This document shows positions 1 to 6,654 of a stretch of 11,959 nucleotides of DNA, in pieces. Source of the stretch: an uncultured Lachnospiraceae bacterium (GTDB lineage Bacteria > Bacillota > Clostridia > Lachnospirales > Lachnospiraceae). A model generated the notes under the pieces. The model saw only the letters and a list, made by a program, of their open reading frames with translations. It did not search any database and was not told the origin of the DNA. Position 1 is the stretch's first letter, and every line of letters starts with the position of its first letter. The stretch covers positions 1-11,959 of the forward strand of contig CADCOU010000238.1 of NCBI GenBank assembly GCA_902803155.1. The letters run 5' to 3'. Position numbers and translations under genes: made by a program.

Positions 1-905
1 ACACACCCGATCAGTTCACGTATGTCTGCAATGTTATTTTCTATCAGATACTGCTCTATTCCGTCAATGACCCTGAGGACAGTTGTCTGGTCGTGGAAAT
101 TTGCCGTACCGACCGAAACCGCCGAAGCGCCTGCCATGATCAGCTCCAGGGCATCTTCCGCTGTCCGGACTCCTCCCATTCCGATGATCGGGATCTTTAC
201 TGCCTGTGCGCACTGCCATACCATGCGCACCGCGACCGGATGGATCGCCGGACCGCTGAGCCCGCCCGTCCGGTTTGCCAGTGCAAATGTCCTGCGGCGG
301 ATATCTATCTTCATGCCGGTCAGCGTATTGATCATGGACAGTCCGTCCGCACCGCCCGCCTCGGCCGCTCTCGCGATCTCAGCGATATCGGTCACATTCG
401 GGCTGAGCTTCATGATGACCGGCTTTCGGGCGACCTTCTTTACCGCAGCCGTGATCTCTTCAACTCCCCTCGGACTGGTTCCGAAGGCTATCCCTCCCTC
501 CCTGACATTCGGGCAGGATATATTGATCTCCAGAAGGTCCGGACGCTTTTCTGCAGAAAGTTTTTCCGTGCAGTCTGTATATTCCTCTGTGCTGTGACCG
601 CATACATTCACGATCACCTTTGTGTCAAACTGTTCCAGGAATTTCAGGTCACGCTTCGCAAATGTCTCAAAGCCCGGATTCTGCAGTCCTATCGCATTAA
701 GCATGCCGGACGGTGTCTCGCAGATCCGCGGAACGGGATTGCCCGGCCACGGCACGGAGGCGACCCCCTTCGTGACTACTGCCCCGAGACGGCTTAAGTC
801 CAGAAATTCAGAGAATTCCTCCCCGGATCCGAACGTTCCGGAGGCGACCATGACTGGATTCTTCAGCGTAACTCCGCACAGGTCCGTACTTAACTTCGGT
901 GTCAT
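1..905 (-). CDS. pyrD: Dihydroorotate dehydrogenase class 1B, catalytic subunit (3' end cut by window edge)
   Basis: This is the FMN-containing catalytic subunit that oxidises dihydroorotate to orotate in the cytoplasm. In the class 1B enzyme, electrons leave through PyrK to NAD+. I translated it by hand from the ATG at 905: 301 codons are visible with no stop before the edge, close to the family's usual 300-310 residues, so only a few C-terminal residues should be missing. Visible motifs are ASGTFGSG (21-28), the TKG lysine K46, the catalytic cysteine C131 in NISCPNV (class 1 enzymes use Cys, class 2 use Ser), MKLSPN around K166, GGLSGPAIHP (214-223), and the FMN-phosphate loops GMGG (242-245) and GTA (266-268). 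An AAGGGG ribosome binding site lies 8 bases before the ATG. The gene follows pyrK after a gap of 33 bases, which supports the class 1B assignment. Confidence 0.95.
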   Translation of the reverse strand, partial: MTPKLSTDLCGVTLKNPVMVASGTFGSGEEFSEFLDLSRLGAVVTKGVASVPWPGNPVPRICETPSGMLNAIGLQNPGFETFAKRDLKFLEQFDTKVIVNVCGHSTEEYTDCTEKLSAEKRPDLLEINISCPNVREGGIAFGTSPRGVEEITAAVKKVARKPVIMKLSPNVTDIAEIARAAEAGGADGLSMINTLTGMKIDIRRRTFALANRTGGLSGPAIHPVAVRMVWQCAQAVKIPIIGMGGVRTAEDALELIMAGASAVSVGTANFHDQTTVLRVIDGIEQYLIENNIADIRELIGC

Positions 906-938
906 GTATAATTCCCCTTCTGCTGTCTCCTTACGGTA

Positions 939-1718
939 TTACAGATCAATGTCCGTCGACCGGAATACCGGTCCCTCGGTACATACCCTCTTGTTATTCA
1001 CCTGCGAATGCCCGTCCTTTTCCGTTGACCGGCACACACAACTCAGGCATGCGCCGATCCCGCAGGCCATCTTCTCTTCCAGTGACAGCCAGCACTCGAT
1101 CCCTTCCTCTTCCGCGTACTGCTTCAGAGCGCGCAGCATCGGCGTAGGACCGCATGCATAGATCACATCCGCTCTCAGGCCGCCATCGCGGATTGCGTCC
1201 AGAACATTTCCTTTTGTCCCTGCACTTCCGTCCTCTGTTGCAATCTGGCATCTGCAGGAGAAATCACCCTCGAGGAACCGTTCATCCCGGTAGCCCAGAA
1301 CCGCCGTCACCTCAGCCGCCCTTCCGGAATCTTCCAGCGCATGCTCGAGCTGGATCATCGGAGGGATCCCGATGCCGCCGCCGATCAGAAACACCCTTCT
1401 GTCTTCGGCGCGCTCCAGGGGAAAACCGTTCCCGAGCGGACCGACGATATCAACTGTATCCCCGCTCTTCAGCCCGGAGAACTCCGCTGTCCCCGCGCCT
1501 GCGATACGGAACACGAGCCTCAGGCTCCCGCTGTCCTCATCCGCCTCGCAGATCGAGATCGGTCTTGGAAGAAGACGGCTGTTATCGCGGCAGTATACCG
1601 ACACAAACTGGCCGGGAACCGATTCCTTTGCGATCTGCCGTGTCTGCAGCCGGAGGCTGTATATGTCTTTTCCGATCTGTTCGTTGTTTAATACGATGGC
1701 TTTTTCTCTGTATTTCAT
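939..1718 (-). CDS. pyrK: Dihydroorotate dehydrogenase electron transfer subunit PyrK
   Basis: PyrK is the iron-sulfur flavoprotein partner of PyrD. It carries FAD and a [2Fe-2S] cluster and passes electrons from the PyrD FMN to NAD+. Counting from the ATG at 1718 it has 259 residues, normal for the family. The FAD-binding RPISI is at 52-56, GPLGNGF at 93-99, the NAD-binding GGGIGIPPM at 113-121, and ACGPTPML at 188-195. The four cluster cysteines are C219, C224, C227 and C246, spaced as in PyrK. A GTG at 1727 in the same frame overlaps the pyrF stop as GTGA, but the AAAGG ribosome binding site is only 2 bases from that GTG and 11 from the ATG, so I prefer the ATG; the alternative adds three residues. 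The stop is TAA at 941-939. Close packing with pyrF and pyrD indicates one transcript. Confidence 0.95.
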   Translation of the reverse strand: MKYREKAIVLNNEQIGKDIYSLRLQTRQIAKESVPGQFVSVYCRDNSRLLPRPISICEADEDSGSLRLVFRIAGAGTAEFSGLKSGDTVDIVGPLGNGFPLERAEDRRVFLIGGGIGIPPMIQLEHALEDSGRAAEVTAVLGYRDERFLEGDFSCRCQIATEDGSAGTKGNVLDAIRDGGLRADVIYACGPTPMLRALKQYAEEEGIECWLSLEEKMACGIGACLSCVCRSTEKDGHSQVNNKRVCTEGPVFRSTDIDL

Positions 1719-1723
1719 ATGGT

Positions 1724-2782
1724 TCACAGCCTTTTCAGCGCCTGTGCGATATCCTTCTTCATGTCTTTCACTGCAGCCCTTGCCGCATCCGCGAAACCGT
1801 CCGGTCCGTATTTCTCCGCATACGGCTCCTTCGTATATGCCGCAATGATACCGCGCGAGGAATTGACCACTGCGCCGAGGCCGTCCTTGTTGAAGAACGG
1901 CACCAGGTCATCTCCTTTGCCGCCCTGAGCACCGTAACCCGGAACCAGGATGAAACTCTTCGGCATGATCCTGCGAAGCTTTTTTCCCATCTCCGGATAA
2001 GTCGCTCCGACGACCGCGCCGATCTCACTGTATCCGGATTCACCGATCAGCCTGGGTTCCGAGGCCCACTCGGCAACCTTTTCCCCGACGATCTCATACA
2101 GCGGCCGGACCGTATACTGCTTCAGGAGTTCCGGATCGGCATCTTTTACCAGTTTATGCAGGGTCATCTCCTTCTTCCCTGTAACCAGGAGGGAAGACGC
2201 ACCGTCTGCTTCCGCGTCTTCCGACGGAACCAGTACCAGGCGGTCCTGGAACTCTCCGCTGGACGGATTGGACGTCTTGACCAGCACAAAGATACCCTTG
2301 TCCTGCGCGTCGCACTCCTTCAGGAACGGCTTCACGCCGTCTGATCCGAGATACGGGTTTACGGTGCAGAAATCTTCGTCAAACGCCGCGTACTCCCTGT
2401 CGCCCGCCATCACTCTTCCAAGATGCGCTGCCGCATAAGCCGCCGAAGTGGAGCCGATGTCACCCCTCTTTACATCACCGATCACGATCAGGCCCTTAGC
2501 CTTACAGTATTCCACAGTCTTTTTAAATGCCTCCAGACCGGGGATCCCGAACTGTTCGTACATCGCGATCTGCGGCTTCACGGAAGGGATCAGATCACAG
2601 GTCGCATCCACGATCGCCTTGTTAAACTCCCAGATCGCTTCGGCCGCGCCTTCCAGCGTCTCTCCGAACTCCTCGAATGCGCGCGCCTTGACAGTATCCG
2701 GAATAAAGCTCATCTGCGGATCCAGCCCGACGCAGATGGGTGCTTTGGTTTTCTGAATCGCCTGTACCAGCTGATCAATCAT
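1724..2782 (-). CDS. pyrF: Orotidine 5'-phosphate decarboxylase, group 2 type, with an internal insertion
   Basis: This enzyme decarboxylates OMP to UMP, the last step of de novo UMP synthesis. The ATG at 2782 has a GGAGGG ribosome binding site 7 bases upstream and overlaps the pyrC stop by 8 bases, indicating translational coupling; the 13-codon in-frame extension upstream is not needed. The product is 352 residues. The FNKAIVDAT segment (53-61), SVKPQ with K69, and DVKRGDIGST (103-112), which holds the catalytic D103/K105/D108 cluster, identify the family. TSNPSSGEFQD (170-180), VPGYGAQGG (280-288) and NSSRGI (307-312, phosphate-binding Arg) complete the fold. From memory, clostridial homologues are about 300-310 residues. 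The excess seems to come from a segment at about 182-225, lying between QDRL and RPLYE, which I believe are nearly adjacent in relatives. All key catalytic residues are present, so an active enzyme is expected. Confidence 0.94.
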   Translation of the reverse strand: MIDQLVQAIQKTKAPICVGLDPQMSFIPDTVKARAFEEFGETLEGAAEAIWEFNKAIVDATCDLIPSVKPQIAMYEQFGIPGLEAFKKTVEYCKAKGLIVIGDVKRGDIGSTSAAYAAAHLGRVMAGDREYAAFDEDFCTVNPYLGSDGVKPFLKECDAQDKGIFVLVKTSNPSSGEFQDRLVLVPSEDAEADGASSLLVTGKKEMTLHKLVKDADPELLKQYTVRPLYEIVGEKVAEWASEPRLIGESGYSEIGAVVGATYPEMGKKLRRIMPKSFILVPGYGAQGGKGDDLVPFFNKDGLGAVVNSSRGIIAAYTKEPYAEKYGPDGFADAARAAVKDMKKDIAQALKRL

Positions 2783-4139
2783 TGTAGAACCCTCCGTCCT
2801 TGTATACGACCTCGCCCTCACAGATCGTACATTTCACCCTTCCTCTGACCTTCCATCCGTCAAACGGGGTATTTTTCCCCTTTGAAACGAACTTTTTACG
2901 GTCTATTACCCATTCTTCCGCCGGATCGATGATTGCGATATCCGCCGGATTGCCGACAGCAACCTTTCCGTCTCCGTACTCTTCCATCAGGTTGAATGCC
3001 TTTGCCGGATTGCTGCTCATACGCCGTATCAGTTCGAGCGGACTCAGGATTCCCGGCTCCACAAGCCTTGTTATGGCAAGGGGAACCGCTGTCTCAAGTC
3101 CGCTTATCCCGAACGCTGCCGTCTTCATCGACCCGAACTTTTCATTTGCCGCATGCGGCGCATGATCGGTCGCGATGCAGTCGATCGTTCCATCCTTAAG
3201 CCCCTCTATCAGCGCATCCCTGTCAGCTGCGCTGCGCAGAGGCGGATTCATTTTATACTGTGGGTTGTCCGTCCTGATGTCATCGCTTGTCATGGTGAAA
3301 TGATGCGGGCAGACTTCTGCAGTCACATGCACCCCCTGCGCCTTTGCCGTCCGGATCATCTCCACTGCTCCGGCTGTGGATACATGACAAAGATGAAGAT
3401 GCCCGCCGGTCTCTGCCGCCAGCACCAGGTCCCGGGCGGTAATAACATCCTCTGCCGCATTCGGTATCCCGGGCAGTTTCAGGCGTATCGCATTTGCATC
3501 TTCATTGACTACGCCGCCGTTTACCAGGTTCCGGTCTTCGCAGTGCGCGCAGATCGGAATGCCGAGGTGCGCTGCGAGTTTAAACGCTTCCATCGCGATA
3601 CGTGCGTCCATGACACTCTTCCCATCCTCGGAGATCGCAGGCGCGCCGGCGTCGACCAGCCCTGTGATATCTGCAAGCTGTTCTCCTTTCTGACCGTATG
3701 TGATCGCGCCGATCTGCATGACATGGATCGGTGAAAGAGCGGCGGCCTTAAAGCGGACATAGTTCAGTTTGTCCGGAGTATCGATGACAGGCTTTGTATT
3801 CGGCATCGCACAGATCGTTGTGAAACCTCCGTGCGCGCCGGCCTCTGCTCCGGTCCCGATATCTTCCTTATAAGTCAGTCCGGGGTCGCGCAGATGAACA
3901 TGCAGATCCACCAGTCCGGGAGTAACCCAGCAGCCGGACGCATCAATGATTCTCGATTCATCAGAAATGACGTCATCGTCAGCTCCGACCGCCCTGCCGT
4001 TTTCTCTCTTCTTCGGGGCCGGCAGCTTCAGATCAGCACCAATCATCGTGACCACTCCGTCTTCGATCAGGACGTCCGTTACTTTATCCGTTCCGGACTC
4101 CGGATCCAGGAGCCGTCCGTTCTTTATGAGTATCTGCAT
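2775..4139 (-). CDS. pyrC: Dihydroorotase
   Basis: Dihydroorotase is a cytoplasmic zinc amidohydrolase that cyclises N-carbamoyl-aspartate to dihydroorotate, the substrate of PyrD/PyrK next door. The ATG at 4139 has an AGAGGTG ribosome binding site 8 bases upstream. The product is 454 residues, longer than the usual 420-430. The metal-binding DLHVHLRDPG is at 78-87 (H80, H82), followed by AMPNTKPV (111-118), SEDGKSV (170-176, bridging acidic ligand region), CAHCED (197-202, H199), LCHVST (250-255, H252) and ATDHAPH (323-329, D325). The substrate-recognition segment MNPPLRS (297-303) is also present. The extra length lies mainly at about 38-62, a charged segment before the zinc motif. The stop TGA (2777-2775) overlaps the start of pyrF. 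This is the first gene of the pyrimidine cluster visible here. Confidence 0.96.
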   Translation of the reverse strand: MQILIKNGRLLDPESGTDKVTDVLIEDGVVTMIGADLKLPAPKKRENGRAVGADDDVISDESRIIDASGCWVTPGLVDLHVHLRDPGLTYKEDIGTGAEAGAHGGFTTICAMPNTKPVIDTPDKLNYVRFKAAALSPIHVMQIGAITYGQKGEQLADITGLVDAGAPAISEDGKSVMDARIAMEAFKLAAHLGIPICAHCEDRNLVNGGVVNEDANAIRLKLPGIPNAAEDVITARDLVLAAETGGHLHLCHVSTAGAVEMIRTAKAQGVHVTAEVCPHHFTMTSDDIRTDNPQYKMNPPLRSAADRDALIEGLKDGTIDCIATDHAPHAANEKFGSMKTAAFGISGLETAVPLAITRLVEPGILSPLELIRRMSSNPAKAFNLMEEYGDGKVAVGNPADIAIIDPAEEWVIDRKKFVSKGKNTPFDGWKVRGRVKCTICEGEVVYKDGGFYND

Positions 4140-4253
4140 CTGTTCGTCACCTCTTTTCTATTCCGCCCATTCCCTGTCACACGGTTCCGCATGACTGCAG
4201 ATAAATCTGCGTCCAGCGCCTCTGTGTCTCCTTGAACACTCTGAACTGTTGTA
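4140..4253. other. Intergenic spacer between deacetylase gene and pyrC
   Basis: This 114-base gap precedes pyrC. On the minus strand I see the pyrC ribosome binding site, but no convincing -35/-10 pair at 16-18 base spacing and no match to the conserved PyrR binding loop or to an antiterminator/terminator pair. A small inverted repeat, GCAGAT/ATCTGC with a two-base centre, sits at 4197-4210; it is too tight to be a good RNA hairpin and has no T-tract. The pyr genes may therefore be read through from the deacetylase gene, or use a promoter I cannot recognise. Confidence 0.5.
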
Positions 4254-5819
4254 TCACATCTCTGGCACCGGGGTCGGGCGGTTGGTGTCCCACGCAATGC
4301 TTACATCATACAGATCCGATATGAGATCCGGACTGTAATACATTCGGTAGCCGTCCAGATTCCTCCGGCCCTGCCTGAGGAAATTGGGTCCGACCTGCAC
4401 CCAGGCCTTCACGCTGGAGTCGACATTGCAGAAGATGTTGAACCCCATTGATTTATAATGAGCAAAGTATTCGTTGTCTGCAGAATACGGCTGCCAGTCG
4501 CCGATATCTGCACCGAACGCGAAGATCAGCACGTCCGTCTCTCCTACGACCGGCATCACCCAGTCGTGCCAGCGCTGTGAATCCCTCTGGACCATCTCGA
4601 TCGAATTCTGTCTTGGATTGATATGTCCCCAGGTGTGGGATGCGAACTCCCAGCCTTCTGCTTTCATGGCGTCCGCGACTGCTGTGGCCTCAGATACTTC
4701 CTGATCAAAATCAAAATCCGGATGTTCTGCAAAAAAGTCTCTCTGGTATTCTGTCAGGCGGTCTTCCTGCCTTGTCTTATACACTTCATCTGTCCGGTAT
4801 CCCAGTACGCCTTCGTACCCTGTGAGCGCCAGTATTCCTTTATGCCCGTGATAGGCGAAGTCCGGATGCTGCTCCACAAACGTATCGATGATCGGAACCA
4901 CATCATAATCACCGACCGATACCGATCCGTCATCTTCGATATATGTATTCTTGATTTTTCCGTCATCCGTAACGATCAGCTTCCGGGCAAATCCATCCCC
5001 GTCCATATAGTGATAGTAACTGCAGTCATCCTGACTCAGTACGAACGGGATCTTACCTGCCGGAAGGCGGATCTCCTTCTGGGTCACAGAACCGTCGTCA
5101 CCGACCGACACCATATCGTGCAGGCTTACCATGACATAACCGCGGTTATACATCTGTGAAAGGATCGAATTGAACTCCGATACCGTCGTCATGACCTGGT
5201 TGTAACCGGGTTCGTCCTCATCCCCGTCAAACGCCTTTGCGTCATCCCAGATCAGGGTATGGAAGAACACATGCGTGATCTGGTCAATCGGATATGCACT
5301 GCATCCCGCCTTTGTAGACTCATAGGAGGAAACCAGATTCTTGAAGCGCTCATTCCTGTCATATCCCGGCTGATTCCGGAGCAGTGCGATCGCTCCGTCA
5401 TAATCATACTGAAGGGCAAGGCGATTCGCCTGTGACTCCAGTGAAACCTCCTGATCCTCAGAGATCAGCGGCACAACGCCGCTGCCCGGAGCACCCTGCT
5501 CAGCCTCTGCTTCCCGGGCTTTTCGCGCGGCTTCTGCAGCTGCCCGCTCTGCCGCTTCCTGTGCTTCTTTCTCGGCCTGTGCCTGTGCCCATGGATTCTG
5601 ATAATCCCGGAAACGGATCTCATAGATCAGCAGCGCCGCCAGCGCAATAATGATAAGCATCAGCAGAGCTATCAGACATTTCAGGAGCAGGCTTCCGCGT
5701 CTCCGCCTGTATTCTCTGTCTGAATATGAATAGTCCCCCCTCATTGGATCTGTCCCCCTATATTCGGAAATGTCTGCATCCCGAGCCCGAACAGCGGCCG
5801 GACGGAAACGGGCAGACAC
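4254..5819 (-). CDS. Membrane-anchored polysaccharide deacetylase family protein (NodB-like)
   Basis: This is a predicted extracytoplasmic carbohydrate deacetylase held by one N-terminal membrane segment; the substrate is unknown. From the GTG at 5819 it is 521 residues. Order: a basic, Arg-rich cytoplasmic tail (1-42), a hydrophobic membrane helix (about 44-66), an Ala/Glu-rich probable coiled coil (78-108), a short helical region (125-170), then a NodB-like domain (about 255-470). Motif 1 appears as LSQDD (261-265) rather than the usual TFDDG. Motif 2 is SHTWGH (394-399), with likely metal ligands H395 and H399. The 130 residues between the motifs are more than usual. FAFGAD (433-438) is at the place of the canonical RxPxG motif but lacks its Arg and Pro. 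The GTG follows a run of G 5-8 bases upstream; an in-frame ATG at 5744 (residue 26) also has an AGGGGGA site 8 bases upstream. The family call is good; activity is uncertain. Confidence 0.82.
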   Translation of the reverse strand: MSARFRPAAVRARDADISEYRGTDPMRGDYSYSDREYRRRRGSLLLKCLIALLMLIIIALAALLIYEIRFRDYQNPWAQAQAEKEAQEAAERAAAEAARKAREAEAEQGAPGSGVVPLISEDQEVSLESQANRLALQYDYDGAIALLRNQPGYDRNERFKNLVSSYESTKAGCSAYPIDQITHVFFHTLIWDDAKAFDGDEDEPGYNQVMTTVSEFNSILSQMYNRGYVMVSLHDMVSVGDDGSVTQKEIRLPAGKIPFVLSQDDCSYYHYMDGDGFARKLIVTDDGKIKNTYIEDDGSVSVGDYDVVPIIDTFVEQHPDFAYHGHKGILALTGYEGVLGYRTDEVYKTRQEDRLTEYQRDFFAEHPDFDFDQEVSEATAVADAMKAEGWEFASHTWGHINPRQNSIEMVQRDSQRWHDWVMPVVGETDVLIFAFGADIGDWQPYSADNEYFAHYKSMGFNIFCNVDSSVKAWVQVGPNFLRQGRRNLDGYRMYYSPDLISDLYDVSIAWDTNRPTPVPEM

Positions 5820-5839
5820 CTGACTCCCCCCTTAAGTTG

Positions 5840-5870
5840 AGTATAAGTTTACCATATTTCCCTATCTCAA
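5840..5870 (-). promoter_or_regulatory. Possible sigma-A promoter for the deacetylase gene
   Basis: On the minus strand TTGAGA (5870-5865) precedes TATACT (5845-5840). Both hexamers match the consensus well, but the 19-base spacer is longer than ideal. An alternative pair in the same AT-rich stretch, TTAACT-N17-TATGGT, has better spacing and poorer boxes. The position, just upstream of the G-rich ribosome binding site of the GTG start at 5819, is reasonable if the leader is very short. Confidence 0.35.
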
Positions 5871-5934
5871 TACAGTTAAAAATTCCTCGGCAGAAAACGG
5901 GTTATGCGCGATATGCAAAACAGCGGATCTTCAG

Positions 5935-5963
5935 TTGCAGCGAAACGCTGCGGATGTTATCAT
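5935..5963 (+). promoter_or_regulatory. Probable extended -10 promoter for the DUF4364 gene
   Basis: On the plus strand TTGCAG (5935-5940) is followed after exactly 17 bases by TATCAT (5958-5963), preceded by TG plus one base, an extended -10 element that compensates for a weak -35. Transcription would start near 5970, giving a leader of about 17 bases. A GCAGCG-AAA-CGCTGC inverted repeat (5937-5951) covers most of the spacer and could be an operator. Confidence 0.55.
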
Positions 5964-5986
5964 GATGCGGAAAGAAGGTAAAGCCT

Positions 5987-6538
5987 ATGCCGGAGCAGTT
6001 AAAAACGTTATATAAACTCATGACGCTGTACACCCTGAGCCGGGTGGACTTTGCCCTGACCAACGCTCAGATCGCCAATGTCTTTCTGGATCTCGGATAT
6101 ACGAATTACTTCAATGTCCAGTATACGCTCGGCGACCTGGTCAGTTCGAACCTGGTACATGAAGAGATATTTCCGGGTTATCGCTATTACCAGCTGACAG
6201 CGGAAGGGCGGGAGAGCATGGACGCACTGAAAAACAGTCTGTCCTCTTCCATCCGGAGCGATATAGACGATTATCTCCGGGCAAATAAACTGGAATTCCG
6301 CGAAGCTCTCGCGACTCGTTCGGAGTACTACCGCACTACAGAAGGCGATTACGCCGTACGCTGCCGTGTCATGGAGCACGCCGCCGCCCTGATCGATCTG
6401 ACCCTCACCGTCCCGAATGAGACACAGGCAAAGATCGTTTCAAAAGAATGGAAAGAAAAGAGTCAGGATGTCTACGCATATATCATGCGCACCCTGACCC
6501 AGCCGGAAACCATTGATAAAATGATGGAATCGGAATGA
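5987..6538 (+). CDS. DUF4364 family winged-helix protein
   Basis: The 183-residue product resembles the DUF4364 family found in Clostridia, whose cellular role is not established as far as I know. The N-terminal half (about 1-85) reads as a winged helix: a LYKLMTLYTLSRVD helix, a second helix around LTNAQIANVFLDLG, a recognition-helix candidate at NVQYTLGDLVSS, and a wing with FPGYRYYQLTAEGRE. The C-terminal half (90-183) is a mixed alpha/beta region with many charged residues. There is no signal peptide or membrane segment. AAGAAGG lies 8 bases before the ATG. It is the only plus-strand gene here, divergent from the deacetylase gene, and it ends at a terminator. A DNA-binding transcription regulator is the natural inference, but its target, including any role at the shared divergent region, is not shown by the sequence. 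Confidence 0.85.
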   Translation: MPEQLKTLYKLMTLYTLSRVDFALTNAQIANVFLDLGYTNYFNVQYTLGDLVSSNLVHEEIFPGYRYYQLTAEGRESMDALKNSLSSSIRSDIDDYLRANKLEFREALATRSEYYRTTEGDYAVRCRVMEHAAALIDLTLTVPNETQAKIVSKEWKEKSQDVYAYIMRTLTQPETIDKMMESE

Positions 6539-6570
6539 TCATTCCCATTGTCAGCTCAGAAACACAAAGA

Positions 6571-6601
6571 AAAGAGGCTTCCCGTCAGGCGAAGCCTCTT
6601 T
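6571..6601. terminator. Bidirectional intrinsic terminator between convergent genes
   Basis: An 11-bp perfect stem (AAAGAGGCTTC at 6571-6581 with GAAGCCTCTTT at 6591-6601) closes a 9-base loop. Read on the minus strand it runs into a T-rich tract (TTTTCTTTGTGTTT), a good terminator for the cell wall hydrolase gene. On the plus strand the T-run is shorter (CTCTTTCT) but should still serve the DUF4364 gene, which stops 33 bases upstream. Confidence 0.85.
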
Positions 6602-6608
6602 CTAACAT

Positions 6609-6636
6609 CCGGCAGACACTTTTACATATCTGCCGG
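6609..6636. repeat. Second hairpin in the convergent intergenic region
   Basis: CCGGCAGA (6609-6616) and TCTGCCGG (6629-6636) form a perfect 8-bp stem with a 12-base loop. It lies between the hydrolase stop codon and the main terminator and has no T-tract, so it is more likely a 3' end stabilising hairpin or auxiliary terminator stem than an independent terminator. Confidence 0.6.
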
Positions 6637-6654
6637 CATCAGCTGCAAATCAGA

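Noticed and set aside
22..797. Plus-strand open frames opposite pyrD
   Set aside because: The minus strand encodes a clear PyrD with all active-site motifs; the plus frames are its mirror.
1154..2344. Long plus-strand open frame of 396 codons opposite pyrK and pyrF
   Set aside because: The translation is Arg/Pro/Ser-rich with no family resemblance, and it lies antisense to two well-supported enzymes with conserved motifs.
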